DNA of 6,758 bases from Pseudomonadota bacterium (GCA_027592105.1 JAQCLA010000134.1:1-6758), one strand, 5' to 3'; positions 1 to 6,035 are shown, counted from the stretch's first letter. The notes: generated from the letters alone by a model not told the origin. A program made the numbers and translations.

Positions 1-82
1 AGGATTGTCAGAATGTCGGCTCCGGCAGAAACCACTCATTCGAATCACAGTCGCCGCGAACGACCGCTCTCCGCCCATTGCG

Positions 83-1345
83 TCAATCCTCTTCACCATC
101 GGCCTCCTGCCCATCATCCCCCAGCTGCTGCCGATATTCACTTTCCGGCAAAAATCTCTTGCCGGTCAGCATGTCCTTCTTCAATCGCGGCGTCAGATGG
201 CTGTAATGCCGTTCAATCATACCGATGCTTGTGCCCATCTGTATCGCCAGTGCGTGGATATCCATGCCGTCGTTGAGCAGCGCAAAGGTCGCATAGGTGT
301 GGCGCAGGCTGTAGAGCGTGCGGTTCTGGCCCGTGCGTGGGCAGGTGATAAGCCCAGCCTCCGTCACAAAGGCCCGGAACGTCTGGTGGAGATTGTTAGT
401 AACCGTGCCGTCAGGCAAGCGGAACACAGGCAGATCCAGCCGCTTCTTGAGCATCTGTTCAAAGGGAATGTGCCGGATATCCGCGCTGCGGGCATGGATG
501 CGCTTGAGGAAGTCTACCGTGCCACTTCGGCAGATGATGTCGCGCCGCCCGGTTTTGCCTGACACACTCATCTCAAGATATTGCCGTCCGCCCTCTTCAA
601 ACAGCGTCACGTGCTTCCAACGCAGGTTCTGGGCTTCTGTGCCATGCCGCATGCCGGTGTTGGCCAGTATCAGCACATAGTCGCGCATGAGGTGGCGCAT
701 GTCGGTGGGCTTGCCCGCTTTGCCCTGATCAATCCAGCTAGGCAGCCTGCGAATGAGGCTGCGGTATTCTTCACGGGTGAAGTCGGGCCTGCGTTCGCTC
801 TTCTCACCACGGTTCACCAGCAACGGCACATTCTTGTGCGCCAAAAACCCGCGTGCCACAGCCTCCTCAAACACACGGTTCATGGCTGAGTTATGGGTGT
901 TCAGCGTGCTTGCCTTGGGCTCACGGCCCATCTTCTCACGTCGCCAGTCATAGAATGCCTGTATCTTCTCGTAATCGATCGAGGTCACATACTGCGCCCC
1001 AAAGAACGGGATCAGATAGCGCTCTATACAAACGATGTAGTCGACATAGACGCGCTTGCCCAAATCCGCGTCCAGCTGCTTGCGCATATCAGCGATTGCC
1101 AAGCGCGCCACATCGGAGAACTTCTTGGTGACCACTGGCAGCTGGTTTTTGTGCCGGAACTTGTACTCAAGGTAAGCGTCACGGGCGTATTCCTTGGCTT
1201 CTTCAAGGATGCGCTTGCCCGTGCTGATGCGGATTGTGTGCCCATCAATCACAAAAGCAGCCTGCCAGCGTCTGCTATTAGCGCGGCGGTACACGCGCAC
1301 CTCGCCATCCAGTATCAGCTGTGTGTCATCGCGTAGTCGGCGCAT
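83..1345 (-). CDS. Tyrosine recombinase (phage/island-type site-specific integrase)
   Basis: This is a 420-residue site-specific recombinase that would cut and join DNA through a covalent phosphotyrosine, probably integrating or excising the element it sits in. Residues about 75-160 look like the SAM-like core-binding domain. The catalytic domain follows from about 185: Arg233 in NTGMRHGTE, Lys264 in VSGKTGRR, Arg348 in YSLRHTYAT and the nucleophile Tyr381 in RHYSHLTP. The His usually found in the HxxR box is Tyr345, and the usual LGH is MGT (Thr372); I recall this variant from some alphaproteobacterial integrases. I chose the ATG at 1345 because AAGGAG lies 7 bases upstream; a GTG at 1366 in the same frame lacks such a site. 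The acidic C-terminal tail is probably unstructured. Length is normal and there is no break, so it appears intact. It lies about 950 bases beyond the tRNA-Phe 3' end, and its specific element is unknown. Confidence 0.93.
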   Translation of the reverse strand: MRRLRDDTQLILDGEVRVYRRANSRRWQAAFVIDGHTIRISTGKRILEEAKEYARDAYLEYKFRHKNQLPVVTKKFSDVARLAIADMRKQLDADLGKRVYVDYIVCIERYLIPFFGAQYVTSIDYEKIQAFYDWRREKMGREPKASTLNTHNSAMNRVFEEAVARGFLAHKNVPLLVNRGEKSERRPDFTREEYRSLIRRLPSWIDQGKAGKPTDMRHLMRDYVLILANTGMRHGTEAQNLRWKHVTLFEEGGRQYLEMSVSGKTGRRDIICRSGTVDFLKRIHARSADIRHIPFEQMLKKRLDLPVFRLPDGTVTNNLHQTFRAFVTEAGLITCPRTGQNRTLYSLRHTYATFALLNDGMDIHALAIQMGTSIGMIERHYSHLTPRLKKDMLTGKRFLPESEYRQQLGDDGQEADGEED

Positions 1346-1428
1346 GTGTGCTCCTTGCAGCAACACTATGGCTCAACGCACCGACAAGTCTACGGAAGTG
1401 TGTTTTTGGGCGGCGCCATATTTGCGGC

Positions 1429-1440
1429 TAGCGCGCGCTA
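1429..1440. repeat. 12-base perfect palindrome upstream of the integrase
   Basis: TAGCGCGCGCTA equals its own reverse complement. It lies in the 110-base gap between the bactofilin stop and the integrase start, about 84 bases upstream of the integrase ATG. It could be an operator, a recombinase or repressor site, or part of a terminator for the bactofilin gene, although no T-run follows. The palindrome is seen directly; any role is a guess. Confidence 0.35.
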
Positions 1441-1455
1441 TGCTGGGCTGCTGCC

Positions 1456-1833
1456 CTAGAGCTTGAAGCTATCTGCGCTGATCCGCTTGTACTCGCCCAC
1501 GACCTGCGCGCCTGAGGCGACCTCAAGTGTCTCATAAGCGAAGTTGGCCTTCACGCGGGCGCCGTACTTGATGTTGACGTTCAGGGCTGTGGCAGCGCCG
1601 TGCAGTTCGCCATCGATGGTGAGCTGGCGTGCCCGGACCCGTCCGTGGACGCGCGCGGTGGAGGTGAGCACAACGGCATCGGCGGTGATGTCACCAGTGA
1701 TCTGTCCGCCAAACTCCAAGATGCCCTGGGAGAGGATGTTGCCCTCGATCACGATATCCTCGGCAATTACGGACCGCTTCCGGTCGATTGCCGAGTTGGC
1801 GTTTGGGGTGTCAGCGGGCTTTGAGTTGAACAT
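1456..1833 (-). CDS. Bactofilin family polymer-forming protein
   Basis: Bactofilins (DUF583) polymerise without nucleotide into filaments that act as a membrane-linked scaffold, often placing cell-wall enzymes. The product has 125 residues, a usual length. A short polar N-terminal tail (1-20) precedes a repeat-rich beta-helix core (about 21-115) with regularly spaced hydrophobic residues and glycines, beginning SVIAEDIVIEGNI and running through GGQITGDITADAVVL and GRVRARQLTIDGELHGA. The start at 1833 (MFNSKP) is preferred over an upstream in-frame codon because AAGGA stands 9 bases before it and the bactofilin fold begins soon after. No M23 peptidase gene, a common bactofilin partner, is adjacent. 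It lies on the same strand as the integrase, 110 bases upstream of it, and diverges from the phage tail fragment. A TTGACC at 1890-1885 could be a -35 element, but I see no good -10. Whether it is cargo of the element or resident DNA cannot be told from the window. Confidence 0.88.
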   Translation of the reverse strand: MFNSKPADTPNANSAIDRKRSVIAEDIVIEGNILSQGILEFGGQITGDITADAVVLTSTARVHGRVRARQLTIDGELHGAATALNVNIKYGARVKANFAYETLEVASGAQVVGEYKRISADSFKL

Positions 1834-1888
1834 GCGTGTGATCCTTAGGGCGCCACACGGCAAGTAGGCGGCTCCTGACGCGCGGGTC

Positions 1889-1910
1889 AAGCGGCATCCG
1901 CTTTGTTTTT
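1889..1910 (+). terminator. Possible rho-independent terminator
   Basis: AAGCGG CAT CCGCTT forms a 6-bp stem with a 3-base loop (1889-1903), followed by TGTTTTT on the plus strand. That is the layout of an intrinsic terminator reading rightward. No plus-strand gene lies to its left in this window, so it may be a leftover from a lost upstream gene. Alternatively the bases may be the coding end of that lost gene: a frame ending AASALFFDL and a TGA at 1918-1920 precedes the tail fragment. The stem is short. Confidence 0.35.
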
Positions 1911-1932
1911 CGACCTATGAGGGAACAATACC

Positions 1933-2187
1933 ATGGCACGAGCCCAAGGGGCGCGGGCGCAGATGGCGCGGGCGTTTGAGACGACCTATGGCATGCCGCC
2001 TGCGAGCGGCTTTATCAAGATGCCTTTCGCCAGCACGACGCTTGGCGCCGAGCAGCCGCTACAGACCTCGGAACTGCTAGGCTATGCCCGCGTCAACACA
2101 GCGTTTGACCCAAGTGCGCGCAAACACCGTGTTTTGTATGGATCAGGCACAAACACCCTGTTCAACACCGCGATTCCGCTCGTATAA
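1933..2187 (+). pseudogene. Truncated phage tail tube protein gene (N-terminal stub)
   Basis: The first roughly 51 residues (MARAQGARAQMARAFETTYG through SELLGY) match what I recall as the start of a tail tube/major tail protein of Rhodobacteraceae siphophage-type prophages. That protein is several hundred residues long and forms the hollow tube of the phage tail. After LLGY the expected continuation is absent; about 33 unrelated, low-complexity residues follow to a stop at 2187. The break is near base 2085. The start has GAGG nine bases before the ATG, so the 84-residue stub could still be translated, but it lacks most of the fold and should not build a tail. No other tail or head gene is present. 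It most likely marks a deletion or recombination scar of a prophage beside tRNA-Phe. Homology is from memory; the truncation depends on it. Confidence 0.7.
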
Positions 2188-2256
2188 AAACACGCAAACA
2201 CGGCAAAAACTGTGCGTTTGGTGTGCTTTTGAATTATACAACTTTAGGGTGTTTTG
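2121..2256. repeat. Cluster of CAAA(A)CAC boxes, candidate integrase arm sites
   Basis: Three direct copies of CAAACAC lie at 2121-2127, 2150-2156 and 2195-2201, and AAAAACAC at 2186-2193. The inverted form GTGTTTTG occurs at 2129-2136 and 2249-2256. The first direct and inverted copies form the near-palindrome CAAACAC-C-GTGTTTTG. The stretch is AT-richer than its surroundings and carries no convincing gene. Clusters of short repeats in both orientations close to a tRNA 3' end are typical of the arm-type binding sites of tyrosine recombinases, which is the suggested role. Binding by the integrase at 83-1345 is inference. Confidence 0.4.
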
Positions 2257-2261
2257 CTGGA

Positions 2262-2287
2262 TTCTAAGTCATTGATTTTACTTAGAA
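2262..2287. repeat. 8-bp inverted repeat next to the tRNA-Phe 3' end
   Basis: TTCTAAGT (2262-2269) and ACTTAGAA (2280-2287) are perfect inverted copies around a 10-base AT-rich centre. The repeat ends 2 bases from the encoded CCA of the tRNA. As RNA it would form a hairpin just after the tRNA and could help 3' processing or termination, though no T-run follows on the minus strand. As DNA it could be a pair of recombinase core sites. Both are inference. Confidence 0.5.
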
Positions 2288-2289
2288 AA

Positions 2290-2364
2290 TGGTGCCCGGG
2301 GGCGGAATCGAACCACCGACACGAGGATTTTCAATCCACTGCTCTACCCCTGAGCTACCCGGGC
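2290..2364 (-). tRNA. tRNA-Phe (anticodon GAA)
   Basis: The 75-base gene folds as a full cloverleaf on the minus strand. The acceptor GCCCGGG pairs with CCCGGGC, with discriminator A and an encoded CCA (2292-2290). The D-arm is GCTC/GAGC, the anticodon loop TTGAAAA places GAA at 2332-2330, and the T-arm GGTGG-TTCGATT-CCGCC closes with one G-T pair. The anticodon stem GTGGA/TCCTC has one T-T mismatch at its second pair. It decodes UUU and UUC. It follows yacG on the same strand, and the sequence beyond its 3' end looks acquired, making it a likely integration target for the neighbouring recombinase. Confidence 0.97.
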
Positions 2365-2404
2365 ACGGGTGCGGGTGGCGTTTGGCCATCTGCGGGTGAG
2401 CGGC

Positions 2405-2433
2405 GTTCTAGGGCCTCGCGGCGGGGCTGTCCA
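2405..2433 (-). promoter_or_regulatory. Candidate promoter of tRNA-Phe
   Basis: On the minus strand TGGACA (2433-2428) and TAGAAC (2410-2405) are separated by exactly 17 bases, a good match to a housekeeping sigma-factor promoter. Transcription would begin near 2398, about 34 bases before the mature tRNA 5' end at 2364. It lies between the yacG stop and the tRNA. This is a sequence match only; the tRNA could also be processed from yacG read-through. Confidence 0.4.
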
Positions 2434-2471
2434 TAGGGCTTTGCGCGTTTTTTTCGCCTGGGCCGCTTTGC

Positions 2472-2654
2472 TCAATGCGGCTTGGTGGGAAGCTGCTCCA
2501 AGGCCTCGGCGGCGGCCGCGATATCTTCGGGGGTGTCGGAGGGGATCGCGTAGCTGCCATTCAGCCACCGCGCGAGGTCGACATCGGCGCAGCGGCGCGA
2601 ACAAAAGGGGCGCGCTTCGGGGCTCGGCTCTCTTGCGCAGATCGGACAGGCCAT
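2472..2654 (-). CDS. yacG: YacG zinc-binding protein (DNA gyrase inhibitor family)
   Basis: YacG is a small cytoplasmic zinc protein; in Escherichia coli it binds GyrB and inhibits gyrase. The 60-residue product has the usual family length. It starts MACPICAREP and carries the four zinc ligands Cys3, Cys6, Cys18 and Cys22, then the conserved DLARWLNGSYAIP segment (26-38) and an acidic helix. The ATG at 2654 puts the first CxxC at residues 3-6 as in the family, and GGAG stands 8 bases before it. The frame stays open further upstream (to 3176) but that part runs antisense to another gene and is not coding. In related genomes I recall yacG directly following the RNase E/G gene; here a transglycosylase gene on the other strand separates them, and yacG seems to have its own promoter. 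Confidence 0.94.
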   Translation of the reverse strand: MACPICAREPSPEARPFCSRRCADVDLARWLNGSYAIPSDTPEDIAAAAEALEQLPTKPH

Positions 2655-2685
2655 GGGAAAGGCTCCGTTGAGAAAGGATTGGCGC

Positions 2686-2714
2686 AGTATGAAATGCCCT
2701 CGCGCGGTTCGCAA
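2686..2714 (-). promoter_or_regulatory. Candidate promoter of yacG
   Basis: On the minus strand TTGCGA (2714-2709) and CATACT (2691-2686) are 17 bases apart, each matching four of six consensus positions. The start point would be near 2679, leaving a leader of about 25 bases with the yacG ribosome site. A short inverted repeat CGGTT-CGC-AACCG (2705-2717) overlaps the -35 element and could be an operator. A separate promoter makes sense because yacG is cut off from the RNase gene here. Confidence 0.4.
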
Positions 2715-2795
2715 CCGTGTCACAGCGCCCCCTTGCGACGCGGCGCGGCGCGGCTTACCCAAGATCACCGAGGCGCAGCGTGTAACGGTGAGGAC

Positions 2796-4043
2796 ATGGC
2801 ATATCGGATGATGCGGCGGGTATTTTTGGCGGGCGCAAGCGCGGCCCTTGCGACGGGGTGCATGGGTCAAACCGCCACGACGCGCGGCGCAGCCATCGAT
2901 CCCGCCTTTCAGCCACAACCAAATGCCAGCTACGATGCATGGCGCGATGCGTTTTTTGCCCGCGCTCAGGCGCAGGGTATCCGCGCCGATACACTCAGGG
3001 CGGGCTTTGCCGGACAGGGGTTTTTGCCCGGCGTGGTCACGCGTGACCGCAACCAGACCGAGTTTCGCCGCACCACCGAAGATTACCTTGCGCTCGTCGC
3101 CAGCGAAGATGATCTGGCGCTGGGGCGGGCGCGCGTCGCGCCGCAGCGCGCAACACTGGCCGCCATCGAACGGCAAAGCGGCGTCGATGCCGATGTGATC
3201 GCCGCGATCTAGGGGCTTGAGACGCGGTTTGGCACGCGGCTTGGCGGGATCGGCGTGATCTCGGCCACCTCCACCTTGGCGTGGGAGGGGCGGCGCGGTC
3301 GGTTCTTCGAGGCGCAGTTGATGGCCGCCCTGCGCATCTTGCAGGCCGGCGATACGACGACCGACCGGATGCGCGGCTCATGGGCGGGCGCGATGGGCCA
3401 CACCCAGTTCATGCCGACCGTATTCGAGGAATACGCGGTCGATTTCATGGGCGATGGGCGGCGCGATATCTGGGGTGACGATCCCAGCGATGCCTTGGCC
3501 TCGACCGGGGAATATCTGCGCCGCCACCGCTGGCGCAGCGGCGAGCCTTGGGGGATGGAGGTGCATCTGCCGGCAGGCTTTGAGACCGCGCGCACAGGGC
3601 GCGACAATCGCCGCCCAGTGGCCGCATGGGCCGCGGCCGGGGTGCGACCCGCGCATGGCGGCACCCTGCCCGACCTGGGACAGGCCGCGATCCATGCGCC
3701 GGGCGGTGCCGATGGGCCGGCATGGATTCTGTTTCACAATTTCAATGTGATCCTGCGTTATAACCCATCGGTCAACTACGGTATCGGCGTGGGCTACATG
3801 GCCAACCGGCTTGCAGGCGGCTCTGGGCTGACGCGACAATTCGGACCCGATGATACCGGGCTGACGCAGGCCGAGCGGCGCGCGTTGCAGGCGCTGTTGA
3901 ACCAGGCGGCGTATGATGTCGGCACGCCCGACGGCGTTGTGGGCAGCCGGACCGAAGCCGCGATCCGTGCCTATCAGGCGGCACGCGGGCTGCGCGTCGA
4001 TGGACGCCCCTCACCCGCGCTGTTGGCGGCGTTGCGGCGTTAG
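2796..4043 (+). pseudogene. MltB-type lytic murein transglycosylase, interrupted by an amber codon
   Basis: Enzymes of this family cleave the MurNAc-GlcNAc bond of peptidoglycan and leave 1,6-anhydroMurNAc; they are periplasmic lipoproteins. The 415-codon frame begins with a signal peptide: RRVFLAG resembles a twin-arginine motif and LATGC gives lipid-modified Cys22. An SLT_2-type catalytic domain follows (about 40-340), with GLETRFG (Glu142, the expected catalytic acid) and GAMGHTQFMPT (198-208). A peptidoglycan-binding domain (about 355-415) contains the typical GVVGSRTEAAIRAYQ. Codon 139 (3210-3212) is TAG where the family usually has Trp (AIWGLET), a one-base TGG-to-TAG change. The remaining 276 codons are open with no frameshift, so the lesion is recent or a sequence error. 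The upstream product would be 138 residues without the catalytic Glu; restart at the GTG 3255 would also lack it. AGGTGAGG-like bases before 2796 support the start. It faces away from yacG and converges on the RNase gene. Confidence 0.9.
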
Positions 4044-4050
4044 CCCATAG

Positions 4051-4100
4051 GGTGCCGCCTTGCGACGCACCATCATGGGTGGCGCGCCGCAAGGCGCACC
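4051..4100. terminator. Bidirectional hairpin between convergent genes
   Basis: GGTGC-C-GCCTTGCG (4051-4064) pairs with CGCAAGGC-GCACC (4088-4100) as 13 base pairs with one bulged C; a smaller CACC/GGTG stem nests in the loop. It fills the gap between the transglycosylase stop (4043) and the RNase stop (4110, minus strand), so it can fold in both transcripts. No clear T-run follows on either side, so it may be rho-assisted or protect 3' ends. Confidence 0.5.
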
Positions 4101-4107
4101 CCACGCA

Positions 4108-5148
4108 TCACGGATAAAGCTGCGCCAAGGGCAGACGGTCGCGCTTTTTCTGCAACTCGAAACAGCCCAAGGGCGTCCAACCTGCCAGCACCACCTCGGC
4201 CCCATCCTCGCGGAAGGACCGGCGCAGCGCATCCTCCAGCACGCGGCGGTCTTTCTTGGGCATTGGCGCGAGATCGAGGGTGATCTGCCCTGCCAACCCC
4301 TTGACCCGCAACAGGCGCGGCAGCGCGCGCACCAAGGCCAGATTGGCCTTGAGACCCGCCGCAAGCGAGGTGTCCGGCCCAGTGTTCACATCCACCGCGA
4401 CCAAGGCATGGGTGGGCTCGATATAGGCATAGGCTCCCCCGGACAGCGCCGCATAGGGGCCAAGCATCTCTTCGATCGCGTCGATCACGCCATGGATCTC
4501 GAAACAGCCGGGCGTCTCGATCACCTCGTCGGGATCGGGCACGGCCCAGTCGCGCCATGCTTGCTCGTGGGCATCGGGTGCATCGACCAGACATTCGGGC
4601 GGCCCGTCGGTATCGGCCAAAACCGCCTCGGCCAATTCGCGCATCGCGCTGATATCGGCGGCAAGAGTTTCTGCCTCAACCTCCTCGGCGGCGGAACGCA
4701 GGATGAGCCCGTGATCCTCGGGCGCGCCTGCCATCGCCTCATGGGCAATCTCCAAAAGGCGGTCGCGTTCGGCCTCGTCGCGGATCCGGCGCGAGATATT
4801 GATCCCCGGCGCCTCGGGCGTAACGATGGCATAGCGGCTCTTGAACAAGAGGCGCAGGCTCACAGGGGCGGCCTTGCCCGGCTCGGCGGTGGAGGAGACC
4901 TGCACCAAAAGCCGCTCACCGGGCGTGATCCCCTTGGCTTGGCGCAGATAACCCTTGTGCGCGCCCATGCTGAGCGTGATGCCCCCCTGCCCCGGCAAGG
5001 GGCGGTCGGCCACAGCGCGATAAATCGCGCCGGGCAATGCCAGATCGCCCGCGGGGTCGATCAACACATCCGCAAGCCGCCCATCGACCATCAAGGCGGC
5101 CGCCGCGCGATCGCCGATGCGATCGAGCAAAATCACACGCCCCTTCAT
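4108..5148 (-). CDS. Short RNase E/G family endoribonuclease
   Basis: Family members cut single-stranded AU-rich RNA for mRNA decay and for rRNA and tRNA maturation. The 346-residue product has a weak S1-like N-terminal part (about 30-110), GINISRRI (115-122), and the nuclease core with the metal-binding acid Asp253 in VAVDVNTG and a second acid Asp292 in ITLDLAPM. The final ELQKKRDRLPL resembles the TRKR-type end of the family core. It is much shorter than RNase E or RNase G: the CPxCxGxG zinc-link and the C-terminal degradosome scaffold are absent, so its oligomeric state may differ. I recall such short forms beside maf in Rhodobacterales. The ATG at 5148 overlaps the maf stop by ATGA, with GGGGGCAGG just before it, so translation is probably coupled. 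I give no symbol because rne and rng are both used for such genes. Confidence 0.92.
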   Translation of the reverse strand: MKGRVILLDRIGDRAAAALMVDGRLADVLIDPAGDLALPGAIYRAVADRPLPGQGGITLSMGAHKGYLRQAKGITPGERLLVQVSSTAEPGKAAPVSLRLLFKSRYAIVTPEAPGINISRRIRDEAERDRLLEIAHEAMAGAPEDHGLILRSAAEEVEAETLAADISAMRELAEAVLADTDGPPECLVDAPDAHEQAWRDWAVPDPDEVIETPGCFEIHGVIDAIEEMLGPYAALSGGAYAYIEPTHALVAVDVNTGPDTSLAAGLKANLALVRALPRLLRVKGLAGQITLDLAPMPKKDRRVLEDALRRSFREDGAEVVLAGWTPLGCFELQKKRDRLPLAQLYP

Positions 5149-5720
5149 CCCTGCCCCCAAACCGGCCAACCCGCCGCGGCCAAGACCTGCGCGGTTTCAG
5201 CCAAGGGCAGGCCCACGATGGCCGTGTAGCTGCCCGATATCCACGGGATGAAAGCCCCCGCCGGCCCTTGGATCGAATAACCACCCGCCTTGCCCTGCCA
5301 ATCGCCGGTGGCGATATAGGCGTCGCGCTCAAGATCGCTCAGGGATTTCATCTTGACCCGCGCCTCGACGATCCGGTCCCAGCGCTGATCGCCACGTTTG
5401 ACGCAAAGCGCTGTAAAGACGCGGTGGCGCCGGCCCGACAACAGATCGAGAAAGCGCCGCGCCTCATCGGCATCGGTGGGCTTGCCCAAGATGCGCCGAC
5501 CAAGAGCCACGGTGGTATCGGCACAAAGCACGATATCATCGGGGCCCGCCGGAATGACGGCGACCTTTTCGCGCGCGATGCGCGCACAGTAGTGATGCGG
5601 CAACTCACCCTTGGCGGGGTCTTCGTCGATATCGGGTGGCAGGATGGCATCCGGCACAATGCCCAAGACCGCCAGCAATTCCTTGCGGCGGGGGCTGCCC
5701 GATCCGAGGATCAGCCGCAC
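5145..5720 (-). CDS. maf: Maf/YceF family nucleoside triphosphate pyrophosphatase
   Basis: Maf proteins hydrolyse modified or non-canonical nucleoside triphosphates (for example dTTP/UTP or m7GTP, depending on subfamily) to monophosphate and pyrophosphate, acting in the cytoplasm as house-cleaning enzymes; some affect septation. The 191-residue product shows the N-terminal GSGSPRRKELL loop (6-16; Ser9, Arg12), Lys52 in REK, catalytic Asp68 in CADTTVAL, GKP (79-81), SGRRHRV (95-101) and KAGGYSIQGPAG (144-155). These cover the whole Maf fold, so it is intact. The subfamily substrate cannot be settled from motifs alone. The start is a GTG at 5720, one base after the infA stop, with no strong ribosome site of its own, which suggests translational coupling to infA. 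Its end overlaps the RNase start. Confidence 0.95.
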   Translation of the reverse strand: MRLILGSGSPRRKELLAVLGIVPDAILPPDIDEDPAKGELPHHYCARIAREKVAVIPAGPDDIVLCADTTVALGRRILGKPTDADEARRFLDLLSGRRHRVFTALCVKRGDQRWDRIVEARVKMKSLSDLERDAYIATGDWQGKAGGYSIQGPAGAFIPWISGSYTAIVGLPLAETAQVLAAAGWPVWGQG

Positions 5721-5721
5721 C

Positions 5722-5940
5722 TTACTTGAAGCGGTAATTGATGCGGCCCTTGGTCAGGTCATAGGGGGTCATTTCCACCTGAACCTTGTCGCCGGCAAGA
5801 ACACGAATTCGGTTCTTGCGCATCTTTCCTGCCGTATGTGCGATGATCTCATGGCCGTTTTCAAGCTCGACCCGGAACGTCGCATTGGGCAGGAGTTCCT
5901 TCACGACACCGGGGAATTCGAGCATTTCTTCCTTGGCCAT
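5722..5940 (-). CDS. infA: Translation initiation factor IF-1
   Basis: IF-1 binds the A site of the 30S subunit during initiation and works with IF-2 and IF-3. The 72-residue product is the standard length and a single OB/S1-type fold. It begins MAKEEMLEFPGVVKELLP and contains ATFRVELENGHEIIAHTAGKMRKNRIRVLAGD-type sequence (positions about 21-52, split here by description) and ends KGRINYRFK, all near-invariant in the family. The ATG at 5940 is preferred over one two codons upstream because it gives the standard N-terminus and GGAG sits 6 bases before it. A 144-base gap upstream suggests its own promoter: TTGAAA at 6011-6006 with CATCTA 17 bases on is a weak candidate, and a 14-base inverted repeat GCACC-ATGC-GGTGC (5959-5972) lies just above the ribosome site. 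Confidence 0.98.
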   Translation of the reverse strand: MAKEEMLEFPGVVKELLPNATFRVELENGHEIIAHTAGKMRKNRIRVLAGDKVQVEMTPYDLTKGRINYRFK

Positions 5941-6035
5941 GGTCACTCCGTTTTATACGCACCATGCGGTGCAGGTGGCGGCTAGATGCGCCGGTTGCGG
6001 GTATTTTTCAAGGCCAAACTGCGCAAGACACCGGA

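Noticed and set aside
5..562. 185-codon plus-strand frame at the left edge
   Set aside because: It runs antisense through the C-terminal half of the integrase, including its active site, and has no recognisable features.
1445..1456. GGGC-TGCT-GCCC hairpin at the bactofilin stop
   Set aside because: A 4-bp stem without a T-run is common by chance at this GC content.
1..2289. Second copy of the tRNA-Phe 3' end as an att repeat
   Set aside because: I looked for the T-arm/acceptor sequence left of the tRNA and found no copy; the far end, if any, is outside the window.
2655..3176. Long upstream extension of the yacG frame
   Set aside because: YacG begins MACPIC; the extension is antisense to the transglycosylase and shows no YacG-family sequence.
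3210..3212. TAG as a recoded pyrrolysine codon
   Set aside because: Lytic transglycosylases are not known to use pyrrolysine, the family residue here is Trp, and nothing in the window supports recoding.
4060..5229. 389-codon open frame on the plus strand
   Set aside because: It lies antisense to the RNase E/G gene in GC-rich DNA; its translation shows no known domain, while the minus frame has clear catalytic motifs.
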